The notes under the pieces are model-generated. The model did not search any database and was not told the DNA's origin. It saw nothing but the letters and a program-made list of their open reading frames with translations. Shown one piece after another: positions 1-7,312 of a stretch of 59,914 bases of DNA. The first letter of the stretch is position 1, and every line of letters begins with the position of its first letter. The stretch lies in NCBI RefSeq assembly GCF_016863655.1, contig NZ_BOPH01000035.1, positions 1-59,914 on the forward strand, given 5' to 3'. A program made the translations under genes and the position numbers. The DNA comes from Virgisporangium ochraceum (GTDB lineage Bacteria > Actinomycetota > Actinomycetes > Mycobacteriales > Micromonosporaceae).

Positions 1-809
1 AGACGCGGGGCATCAGCGTCGAGTTCGCCTCGGCCGGCGACGGACTGGTCGATCTACGGATAATCCTTACCTCCGACGACCTGCGCGACGTGTTCAACCC
101 CCTCGCGACCGATGTCGCTTCCGCCGCCGCTGCCGCACAGGGACCCGACCAGGCGTTGAGCGAGGCGATCCGCCGGTTCGAGCACTGGCGTGCTCTGCTC
201 CGGTCGATCGCCGACACAGGTCTCTCGCCAGAAGCGCGACTGGGTCTGTACGGCGAGCTCGCGATCCTCCGTGACCATCTGCTTCCGGTCCTGTCCGAGC
301 TGACTGCGGTCGAGGCATGGACCGGCCCGACAGGGACCAACCAGGACTTCCAGCTCGCGACGGCGGCCGTAGAGGTCAAGACCACGGCCACGCGCCAGCC
401 TCAGCACCTCACGATCACCAGCGAGCGCCAGCTGGACCGGGCCGGCATCAGCACGCTTGTGCTCGCCCACATGTCCGTCGACGAACGACGGGGCGGCACC
501 GGCGAGACCATCAACCGCGCGATCGACGACATCACCGCGGCAGTCAGCGGGACGGCGGCTCTGCCACGATTCGAGGATCTGCTACTGCGCTCGGGATACC
601 TGCCGGGGGACCGTCACCTGTATGCCGAGCCCCGCTACACCCGCCGTAACCTGAGATTCTGGCACGTCGTAGACGACTTTCCCCGGATCGTGGAATCGGA
701 CCTGCGGCCCGGCGTCGGAGACTGCCGGTACCAGATCGACACCTCCGGGCTCGACCGCTTCGTCATCCCACCGGACGAACTGCCCCGGATACTGAAGGGG
801 GACACGTGA
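1..809 (+). CDS. PD-(D/E)XK nuclease-like protein, DUF4420 type (5' end outside window)
   Basis: The frame is open from the first bases, so the N-terminus lies before the window; a GTG at 90 is only an internal candidate. The visible 269 residues contain the nuclease core pattern: a GLYGEL helix, then ...TNQDFQL and VEVKTT, giving the E...D...EVK layout of PD-(D/E)XK enzymes. DUF4420 proteins are known from defence-type operons that also carry AIPR, and often a cytosine methylase, a Z1 ATPase and a MORC ATPase. The next gene starts inside this stop codon (GTGA), so the two are translationally coupled. Inference: the endonuclease component of a modification-linked anti-phage system whose other genes lie upstream of the window. 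The family call rests on motif recognition, not a profile search. Confidence 0.75.
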   Translation, partial: TRGISVEFASAGDGLVDLRIILTSDDLRDVFNPLATDVASAAAAAQGPDQALSEAIRRFEHWRALLRSIADTGLSPEARLGLYGELAILRDHLLPVLSELTAVEAWTGPTGTNQDFQLATAAVEVKTTATRQPQHLTITSERQLDRAGISTLVLAHMSVDERRGGTGETINRAIDDITAAVSGTAALPRFEDLLLRSGYLPGDRHLYAEPRYTRRNLRFWHVVDDFPRIVESDLRPGVGDCRYQIDTSGLDRFVIPPDELPRILKGDT

Positions 810-2812
810 ACCGCCCCGACCTCGACACCTACGCGCAGGCCCTCGTGGCGGAGGTCCTCGCCACCGCCGAGACCGAGAACCTCACCGCCCCTGAGGCATT
901 CACCCGCCGCGTGCTGGACGACCTGGAGCAGGCCGGCGAGGTCGAGAACACGTTCCTCGCCTACCACCGGGCCCACGGGGTAGAGGCGAACGGGTACGGA
1001 TCGAACGACTCGCTCGGCACGCTCGACCTGTTCATCACCGCGTTCAGCCTGCAGCCCCGTCAGGACCGATTGCCTCGTAGCCAGGCCGAGATGCTGCTCA
1101 AGCGACTGGCGACCTTCGTCCGGCGGTGCGCCGATGGGCTCGCCCGCGACATCGATGAGTCATCCGACGTCCACGACATGTGCACCGCCATCGAGAAGGC
1201 CCTCGCTGACGGGCCACGGCTGAGGCTTTTCCTGCTCACCGACATGATCAGCGCCGTGCCGGCCCTTCCCGCGGCCGAGGTCGACGGACTCGCCGTTACC
1301 TACGAGATCTGGGATCTGCAACGGCTGCACCGGCTGACCACCTCCGGGACCCTCAGCGAGCCGATCCATGTCGACTTCGACCCTCCGGTCGCATGTCTGT
1401 CGACCCCACCCGGCGACCGAGGCTACACCGTGATGCTCGCGATGGTCCCCGGCCAGGACCTGTCCGATCTCTACGGCCTCTGCGGAACCCGGCTGCTCGA
1501 ACTCAACGTCCGCTCGTTCCTGCAGACCAAGGGAGGCGTCAACCGCGGAATTCGCGACACCCTCCTGAACAGCCCCGACGACTTCCTCGCCTATAACAAT
1601 GGCATCACCGCGACCGCATCCGAGGTCGACATAGTGACCCTGCCCGAGGGCGGGCGGGCCATCAGCCGCATCCGGGACCTGCAGATCGTCAACGGTGGGC
1701 AGACAACCGCGTCCCTGCACTACGCGCACACACGGGACAAGGCAGACCTCAGCCGGGTCTGGGTCCAGATGAAGCTGAACGTGGTCTCCGCCGATCGGGT
1801 GCACGAGATCGTGCCCCAGATCTCGCGGTACTCCAACACCCAGAACAAGGTCACCCTCGCCGACTTCAGTTCCAACCACCCGTTCCACATCGCCGTCGAG
1901 AAGGTCACCCGTTCGATGTGGGCGCCGGCGGTCGACGGCAGCGGCCAGGAGACCCGCTGGTTCTACGAGCGCGCACGGGGTCAGTACACCGATGCGCTCG
2001 CGCTGGAACGCACGCCGGCCAACCAGCGCAGGTTCAAGGCGCTCAACCCGCTGTCGCAGAAGTTCACCAAGGCCGACCTGGCGAAGTATGTCCATGCTCA
2101 TGGGCAGCTGCCGCACTACGTCAGCCGCGGGGCCGAAAAAAACTTCCGCGAGTTCATGCTCAACATGGGCGAGACCCCGCCAGACGTCGACGTGGCCTAC
2201 TGCCAGCGTCTGATCGCTAAGGCGATCCTGTTCAAAGCCGCCGACCGCGTGGTCGCGGCGCGGGATTTCGGTGGCTACAAGATCAACATCGTCGCGTACA
2301 CAGTTGCGCGATTGGTCGAGGCCGCCGGGAGACGGATCGACCTCGACCGGATCTGGCGGGAACAGGCCCTCACCCCGGCTTTGACCGCGGCGATCGACGA
2401 CCTGTGTGGCCCTGTGCGAGAGGTGATCTTCCATCCGCTACGCGGCACGCATGTGGGCGAGTGGGCCAAGCGGGTCGAGTGCTGGGAGGCAGTCCTCGAC
2501 ATCGCCTGGAGCGTGCCCGACGACCTCGTTGACGAACTCACCCGCGCGCCGGTCGAGGACACGGTCGAGATCTCCGACCAGCGCGACGAGTCCGCGACGA
2601 TCGCCGAGGTCGAGCAGATCCCGGCCGAGGACTGGTTCGCCGTCGCTAAATGGGCGAAAGAGACTCAGAATCTGAAACCGTGGCAGCGCCAGCTTGCTTT
2701 CAGCATCGGCCGCTATCTCAGTAACGATACGGAGATCAGCGACAAGCAGGCAGTTCAAGCGCTGCAGCTGATGGTCGAGGCGGAGCAGTTGGGATTCCGT
2801 CGCTCTGATTGA
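806..2812 (+). CDS. AIPR family (abortive infection phage resistance) protein
   Basis: This 668-residue protein starts at a GTG overlapping the previous stop, with AAGGGGG about 6 bases upstream. It carries the AIPR hallmarks: F(L)AYNNGIT near residue 265 and LQIVNGGQTTASL near 292, with ISRYSNTQNKV about 50 residues later. AIPR proteins are linked to abortive infection; their biochemical activity is poorly defined. The partnership with the DUF4420 nuclease is the conserved context for this family, which supports a defence role. There is no signal peptide or membrane segment, so it is presumably cytosolic. The gene looks intact. Confidence 0.82.
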   Translation: MNRPDLDTYAQALVAEVLATAETENLTAPEAFTRRVLDDLEQAGEVENTFLAYHRAHGVEANGYGSNDSLGTLDLFITAFSLQPRQDRLPRSQAEMLLKRLATFVRRCADGLARDIDESSDVHDMCTAIEKALADGPRLRLFLLTDMISAVPALPAAEVDGLAVTYEIWDLQRLHRLTTSGTLSEPIHVDFDPPVACLSTPPGDRGYTVMLAMVPGQDLSDLYGLCGTRLLELNVRSFLQTKGGVNRGIRDTLLNSPDDFLAYNNGITATASEVDIVTLPEGGRAISRIRDLQIVNGGQTTASLHYAHTRDKADLSRVWVQMKLNVVSADRVHEIVPQISRYSNTQNKVTLADFSSNHPFHIAVEKVTRSMWAPAVDGSGQETRWFYERARGQYTDALALERTPANQRRFKALNPLSQKFTKADLAKYVHAHGQLPHYVSRGAEKNFREFMLNMGETPPDVDVAYCQRLIAKAILFKAADRVVAARDFGGYKINIVAYTVARLVEAAGRRIDLDRIWREQALTPALTAAIDDLCGPVREVIFHPLRGTHVGEWAKRVECWEAVLDIAWSVPDDLVDELTRAPVEDTVEISDQRDESATIAEVEQIPAEDWFAVAKWAKETQNLKPWQRQLAFSIGRYLSNDTEISDKQAVQALQLMVEAEQLGFRRSD

Positions 2813-2907
2813 AGCCAGCGACGGGGGACCCGTAGTCGACCTTGTTGACGTACGCTGACCCAGCTCGCCAGCACCGGCTACAAGGAGGCGTCTGCCACGA
2901 GCGCCCA

Positions 2908-3210
2908 GTGGCCCAGGCTCTCTGGATCGCCTTCGTGGACGCGTTCTGGACGTACGCCGCTGAAAAGGTTAGGAGCAAGGGCGCGGACGTGATCTGGGGA
3001 CCGGCGCTCGACGCGCTACTCGACCGAATCCGACTGCGTGCCACCACTCTCGGAGGCGCTGCGAAGAATCGGTTCAACAGCTGGATCCTGCAGAAGAGCG
3101 TTCTCCGGATCACCAGCAACTCGGTCGAGTGCTATCGCACCCATCCCTTCCCCGCCCTGGAATGCGCCTACGCCACGGCGACCAGCGCGCTCATGGCCAA
3201 GCGCGTCTGA
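2908..3210 (+). CDS. Small hypothetical protein downstream of AIPR
   Basis: A possible 100-residue protein begins at GTG 2908 (MAQALWIAFVDAFWTYAAEK). The same frame is open back to a TTG at 2842, so the start is uncertain. AAGGAGG at 2882-2888 is too far from GTG 2908 to be convincing. The N-terminal 20 residues are amphipathic to hydrophobic; the rest is mixed helical with no motif I recognise. It follows the AIPR gene by about 95 bases on the same strand and could be an accessory gene of that system, or non-coding. Confidence 0.35.
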   Translation: MAQALWIAFVDAFWTYAAEKVRSKGADVIWGPALDALLDRIRLRATTLGGAAKNRFNSWILQKSVLRITSNSVECYRTHPFPALECAYATATSALMAKRV

Positions 3211-3355
3211 ACCTGCGTCTCAGCTCGTTCAACCGCGTTGCCCTGAGCCCGGCACCGCCGCGCCGGCGCTATCCCTGACGATGGGCCGCGGGTCTGCGGA
3301 CGCCAGTGTCCGGAGTGCTGTCGGCGCCGTGAGTAGCGCGGCTGGCCGTGACCGG

Positions 3356-3613
3356 TCAATGTGATGGCCTCCAGTCGCGACGCATCCCGTCCCACGTCCG
3401 CCGACGGTTGAACACCTCGACGAAGGCTTCCGTCACCTCGCGCATGACGGCGACGTGCTGTGCGGTCCACGGCGTCGGCTCGCTGCTCGGGCCAGGATCT
3501 AGCGGGACGTCCGCCACCCCGAGGTGGTCCAAAGCGATGTCGAGGCGTCGGACCGCAGCGACGTAAGCAAGACGCGCTTGCCGCAGGTCGCGGTCGTGGC
3601 CGTTGGAGCTCAT
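3356..3613 (-). CDS. Small hypothetical helical protein
   Basis: An 85-residue frame starts at ATG 3613 (MSSNGHDRDLRQARLAYVAAV). It looks soluble and largely helical, with a charged N-terminus and a Trp/Arg-rich end (WDGMRRDWRPSH). The frame stays open further upstream, but that extension is Arg/Pro/Ala-rich and looks like shadow sequence, so I chose the internal ATG. No family is recognised. It lies between the AIPR operon and tRNA-Asn, in what I take to be the island. Confidence 0.45.
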   Translation of the reverse strand: MSSNGHDRDLRQARLAYVAAVRRLDIALDHLGVADVPLDPGPSSEPTPWTAQHVAVMREVTEAFVEVFNRRRTWDGMRRDWRPSH

Positions 3614-3784
3614 CGCCGGAGTGTATCGAACATATGTACGGCTGTGGGCGGCTCGGCAGTGGCCGGTGTCGGCGCTGGCGCCAGGGCCGCGGACCCGGGC
3701 GAACGCGGCCGCCAACGGGCCAGCCCGACTCAGCGGCGACCTTGCGCCCGCGTTCGGGCGGTAGCGGCGAAGCTGCGCGCCGCC

Positions 3785-4068
3785 TAGGGCCACCGGTTCG
3801 GGGCACCGCCCGTCTCCTGCTGCACGACATCGATGAACTCGTCCAGCGACACCAGGCGTCACTCAAGCGTCTCCGACCCGGTACTGGCAGGGACGCGGAG
3901 GCGGTTCGGATCTGCGGATTCAGCCGTCAGGTCGAGCACCGTGTTCGTGGACCTGGCGGCCCACCCTGGAAGGTCGACAGATCTGACGGCGCACAGCCGA
4001 CGTGCTGAGACGCAGCAATAAAATGGGGGTAAAGTGGGGATCCGCTTGTAATCGGCAAGATCATGCAA
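3785..4068 (-). pseudogene. Stop-interrupted coding remnant next to tRNA-Asn
   Basis: On the minus strand one reading frame runs from about 4068 to a stop at 3785 with a single TGA at 3859-3861. Before the stop it reads ...VLDLTAESADPNRLRVPAS; after it, RLVSLDEFIDVVQQETGGAP. The second half has the composition of a real protein end, and no start codon gives a sensible short gene. I infer a decayed gene at the island edge. The family is not recognised. It could instead be chance open frame, since high-G+C DNA produces many. Confidence 0.3.
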
Positions 4069-4087
4069 GCGTTTGCCCTGGTGAGAG
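4021..4087. other. Possible attachment-site region downstream of tRNA-Asn
   Basis: This stretch abuts the 3' end of tRNA-Asn on the side where the defence genes lie. It contains CGCTTG at 4043-4048 and its inverse CAAGCG at 4066-4071, another CAAG at 4056-4059, and TGGGGG and TGGGG runs at 4024-4041 resembling the tRNA acceptor stem. Such short arms are common in integrase attachment sites. No second tRNA end is visible because the island continues left of the window. This is inference only. Confidence 0.3.
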
Positions 4088-4160
4088 CTCCCCCATTTGG
4101 ACTCGAACCAAAAACCTGCCGGTTAACAGCCGGCTGCTCTGCCAATTGAGCTATGGGGGA
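4088..4160 (-). tRNA. tRNA-Asn (GTT)
   Basis: Read on the minus strand, the 73 bases fold as a complete cloverleaf. The acceptor TCCCCCA pairs with TGGGGGA, the D-stem is GCTC/GAGC, and the anticodon stem GCCGG/CCGGC carries loop CTGTTAA (anticodon GTT). The T-arm is TTTGG-TTCGAGT-CCAAA, with discriminator G. CCA is not encoded. Its 3' end faces the DUF4420/AIPR island, the usual geometry for integration at a tRNA 3' end. Confidence 0.95.
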
Positions 4161-4574
4161 TCGCGACCACACCACAGTGAGGGCGACCGGACTAGAGTAC
4201 ATGATGTGCCCGGCCCCAAGCACAGGGGTTATGTCGACGCGCCGAGCGGCGTGCCGGCACGCCCCACCAACCCCGTCGGGCCGCAGGTCAGGCCCGTCGG
4301 GCAGCGCATTCAGCCAGGCCGCCGGGCGGCACCATCCAGCCAGTACGACGCAGGCCCACCACGCAGGGCCACCCGGCACCGCCGGAGGCGTCCACCCGGC
4401 AGCGTGAACCTGACCGGAGTGTCGACCGCGACGCGCCGGCACCCACGTTTGCCGGCATTCGCCCCCGGGAAGCAGGTGTCACCGGCACCATGTACGGGTA
4501 TGCACGGACAGACGACGCAACACGTCCGTTCGCGTGACTAACGGCGACTCGCGTCGCCTGAAGGAGGAGGTCGC
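4161..4574. other. Intergenic region with no gene seen
   Basis: About 410 bases separate tRNA-Asn from the YtxH gene. Open frames here are Pro/Arg/Gly-rich and lack convincing start signals, so I read none as a gene. The stretch should hold the promoter of the tRNA (right side, minus strand) and of the YtxH gene. I see no clear boxes. Confidence 0.5.
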
Positions 4575-4913
4575 ATGCGCGGCAAGCTGTGGTTCCTGGG
4601 CGGTCTGGCCGCGGGTTTCGTTCTCGGCGCCCGGGCCGGTCGCGAGAAGTACGAAGAGATTGTGGCTACGGCCCGTAAGGTTCGGGAGCACCCCACGGTC
4701 CAGGAGGCCCGCGGAGTGGTCCAGGAGCAGGCCACCAGGTTGGCGTCGACGGGCAAGGAGAAGCTCAGCAACTCCAAGCTCGCCGAGACCAAGGTGGGTC
4801 AGAGCCTGCTGAGCGGCTCGGAGTCCGACACCACTCTCGCCACCACCGGATCGGGTGTCACCCGTCCGAGTAGCAACTCGACCAGCACCAGCGGCACGGG
4901 TACCAGCTACTAG
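4575..4913 (+). CDS. YtxH-like small membrane-associated protein
   Basis: This 112-residue protein starts at ATG 4575 with a strong ribosome site (AAGGAGGAGG at about 4560). The N-terminus MRGKLWFLGGLAAGFVLGARAGREKYEEI matches the YtxH pattern: a short glycine-rich hydrophobic helix followed by a charged GREKYE segment. A coiled, Ala/Lys/Glu-rich middle and a Ser/Thr/Gly-rich tail follow. YtxH proteins are small general-stress or envelope-associated proteins of unknown mechanism. It is monocistronic and ends just before a strong hairpin. Confidence 0.8.
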   Translation: MRGKLWFLGGLAAGFVLGARAGREKYEEIVATARKVREHPTVQEARGVVQEQATRLASTGKEKLSNSKLAETKVGQSLLSGSESDTTLATTGSGVTRPSSNSTSTSGTGTSY

Positions 4914-4929
4914 ATCAAACTCGCTGATA

Positions 4930-4955
4930 CGGCGGGCCGGGCATCCGGCCCGCCG
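4930..4955. terminator. Bidirectional terminator hairpin
   Basis: CGGCGGGCCGG and CCGGCCCGCCG form a perfect 11-bp stem around the tetraloop GCAT. It lies between the convergent YtxH and DUF1992 genes, so it can serve both strands. Confidence 0.8.
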
Positions 4956-4987
4956 TTCGCCATGTTCACACCCGTATGGGACCGGCG

Positions 4988-5476
4988 TCAGCGCCGGCGC
5001 CGCCACCAACCGCGCCGCGGCACGTCGGGCCCGACCTCCGGGTCGGCCGCCGGGGACCCGGCCGGCGGGTCGGCCGGCCGCTGGGCCCTCCACTCCTCGA
5101 CGATCCGGTCGACGTTCACCGGTCGCACGCTGATCCGCAGCTCCGACGGCTGCCTCAGGAACTCCACGATCCGCCTGTTCAGGTCGGCCACCGTCTCGCG
5201 CACCTCGGCCTCCGACCGCATCCGCCGGACCACCGACGGCAGCTCCTCGGCCTCGCGCCGCAGCAGCACCGCCGGCGGCAGCAGAGTGTCGCCGGTGACG
5301 CCCTCGCGCCGCAGATAGCCGTTGAGCCACCAGTTCTCGTTGTCGAGCTGGCCGGCGCCGGGCAACGGCTTGCCCGCACCGGGTAGGTTGTCGAACTCGC
5401 CGCGGTCTCCGGCCTCGCGGATCTGCCGGTCGATCCAGGTCTCGAAGTTGACTCCGGCCGGTCGTCGCTCGGTCAT
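4988..5476 (-). CDS. DUF1992 (DnaJ homologue subfamily C member 28-like) protein
   Basis: This 162-residue protein starts at ATG 5476, with GGGGGCG about 6 bases upstream. It has the DUF1992 signature: [25 protein letters not shown] near residues 14-36, [13 protein letters not shown] near 48-60, and LRREAEEL later. The domain occurs alone in bacteria and fused to J domains elsewhere; its function is not established. The C-terminal 35 residues are Pro/Arg-rich and end in WWRRRR. The same frame stays open far upstream, but that part is antisense to the ligase gene and is not real. It is transcribed divergently from the RNA-repair operon. Confidence 0.85.
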   Translation of the reverse strand: MTERRPAGVNFETWIDRQIREAGDRGEFDNLPGAGKPLPGAGQLDNENWWLNGYLRREGVTGDTLLPPAVLLRREAEELPSVVRRMRSEAEVRETVADLNRRIVEFLRQPSELRISVRPVNVDRIVEEWRAQRPADPPAGSPAADPEVGPDVPRRGWWRRRR

Positions 5477-5602
5477 CAGACGCCCCCAAAAAGACGATTC
5501 TACAAGCTCCACAGTGGACGGTCGGAAACACGGTTGAGGTACCGGGAGCCGGTACCTACCGTTGGACCGCCGGCGAGGAAGGCCGCGACAGAGGAGGGGA
5601 CC

Positions 5603-7312
5603 ATGCGCACGCACTACCCGCGCACCCCGCACCTGCCGTGGTCGCCCGGAAAGGCGTCCGACGACGTCACCGCCGCCGACCTGTCCGGGTTCGCCGGCCG
5701 CGAGGTCGTGGTCACCGAGAAGCTCGACGGCGAGAACACCACCCTGTACGCCGACGGGCTGCACGCCCGCTCCCTCGACTCCGCGCACCACCCGTCGCGG
5801 GCCTGGGTCAAGGCGCTGCACGGGCGGATCGCCGGCGGCATCCCGGCGGGCTGGCGGGTCTGCGGCGAGAACATGTTCGCGCGCCACTCGATCGCCTACG
5901 ACGACCTCGACAGCTACTTCTACGCGTTCTCCGTGTGGCGCGGCGACGACTGCCTCGACTGGGCCGGCACGGTGCGCTTCGCGCGCATGCTCGGTGTGCC
6001 CGTGCCGAGAACCCTGTGGCGCGGGATCTTCGACGAGCGGGCCCTGCGCGCGCTGCGCCTCGACACCGCGCGGCAGGAGGGCTTCGTCGTCCGCACGACG
6101 GAAGGCTTCCCCCGCGCCGGGTTCGCCGCGCGCGTCGCGAAGTGGGTGCGCCCGGCACACGTCCAGACCGACACGCACTGGATGCAGGCGCCCGTCGTTC
6201 CGAACGGTCTCGGCCCGACGGCGGTGCTGTGGGACGTCAGGTCCGGGGGCACGCCCGACGCCGCGGCGCTGAGCGCCGCGATCGGGGGCGGGAAGACCGG
6301 GGGCGGGGCCGTCGCCGAGGTCTCGGCCCGGTTGGACGTGGCACAGCGCACCGGCGACGCCCGGCTGGCCGGCGTCCTGGCGACCCTGCTCCACGACCGG
6401 CGCCGCTCCGAACTGATGCCGTCCCTCGCGGAGAATCTCGGAATGCCGCTCGCCCGGCGGGTCGCCGACCTCGTCGGGCTGCACGCCACCCTGCACCGCG
6501 CCGTTCCCGACGGGCAGCGCCGGTCGGGCCTCGTCCGCATGGCGGCGGCCGTCGATCCCGGCGTGCTGCACGCGGTCGCCGCGACGGTGGCCGCCACGAA
6601 GGAGGAGCGCGAGCAGGTCGAGTGGTCGATGCTGCACGCCGACGACGCCGGGCTGCTCGGTCCCGAACCCCTGCGCCCGTTGCGTGCCGGCGTGCGTGCC
6701 GGCCTCGACGGCCTCGACCCCGACGCGGCCGACCGCTGCTGGGCGGAGGCCCGCGACGCGTACGCCGCCGGTCGCATCTCGACCGCGGAGGAGGCCCGGC
6801 CGTACACGTGGCGCTGGCGCGGCAACGACTTTCCGCGGCTGGTGCTCACCGTCGGCCCGTCGGGCAGCGGCAAGAGCACGTTCCTCGCCACGCTCGCCGC
6901 AGACGAGCGGATCTCGCTCGACGACATGCGCGGCGCCCGCGGAAGCCGGCAGGACCAACGCGCCAACACCGAGATCCTCCACAGTGGACTGGACCGGCTC
7001 GACGCGGCACTGAAAGCCAACAGAACCGTCGTCTGGGACGCCACGTCCATCAACGGCCAGCAGCGCGCGGTCGTGCACGCGGTGGCCCGGCGGCGCGACG
7101 CCTGGCTGACCCACGCCGTGCTCCTGGTACCCGAAGCGGAACTGGTACGCAGGAACGGGCGCAGAGAACACCCCGTTCCCGCCGGAGTGCTCGACAACCA
7201 GCTGCACCGGTTCGCGCCGCCGTATCCCTTCGAGGCACACCGCACCTGGTACGTAGGAAGGAACGGCACCGTCGACGACGTCGCCGGCACGCTCGACAGC
7301 GAGGACCCGTGA
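5603..7312 (+). CDS. RNA ligase-polynucleotide kinase fusion protein
   Basis: This 569-residue protein starts at ATG 5603 behind GAGGAGGGG. Residues 1-185 are a nucleotidyltransferase ligase module. Motif I is EKLDGENT with the adenylated Lys at 40; [10 protein letters not shown] lies at 88-97, YFYAFSVW at 106-112, QEGFVVR at 158-164 and AKWVRP at 179-184, as in Rnl2-like RNA ligases. A helical middle (about 230-400) has no motif I know. Residues 410-569 are a P-loop kinase with GPSGSGKST at 418-426, WDAT at 478-481 and a lid-like RRNGRREHP, as in polynucleotide 5'-kinases. Together these can phosphorylate and seal RNA ends. The stop overlaps the next start (TGATG), so the two genes form an operon. 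Confidence 0.88.
   Translation: MRTHYPRTPHLPWSPGKASDDVTAADLSGFAGREVVVTEKLDGENTTLYADGLHARSLDSAHHPSRAWVKALHGRIAGGIPAGWRVCGENMFARHSIAYDDLDSYFYAFSVWRGDDCLDWAGTVRFARMLGVPVPRTLWRGIFDERALRALRLDTARQEGFVVRTTEGFPRAGFAARVAKWVRPAHVQTDTHWMQAPVVPNGLGPTAVLWDVRSGGTPDAAALSAAIGGGKTGGGAVAEVSARLDVAQRTGDARLAGVLATLLHDRRRSELMPSLAENLGMPLARRVADLVGLHATLHRAVPDGQRRSGLVRMAAAVDPGVLHAVAATVAATKEEREQVEWSMLHADDAGLLGPEPLRPLRAGVRAGLDGLDPDAADRCWAEARDAYAAGRISTAEEARPYTWRWRGNDFPRLVLTVGPSGSGKSTFLATLAADERISLDDMRGARGSRQDQRANTEILHSGLDRLDAALKANRTVVWDATSINGQQRAVVHAVARRRDAWLTHAVLLVPEAELVRRNGRREHPVPAGVLDNQLHRFAPPYPFEAHRTWYVGRNGTVDDVAGTLDSEDP

Noticed and set aside
1160..2434. 424-codon open frame on the minus strand
   Set aside because: It is antisense to the AIPR gene, with Gly/Arg/Asp/Pro-rich shadow composition. 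The plus-strand frame has clear family motifs.
5477..7240. Long N-terminal extension of the DUF1992 frame
   Set aside because: The extension is antisense to the ligase-kinase gene. ATG 5476 has a ribosome site and gives the normal family length.
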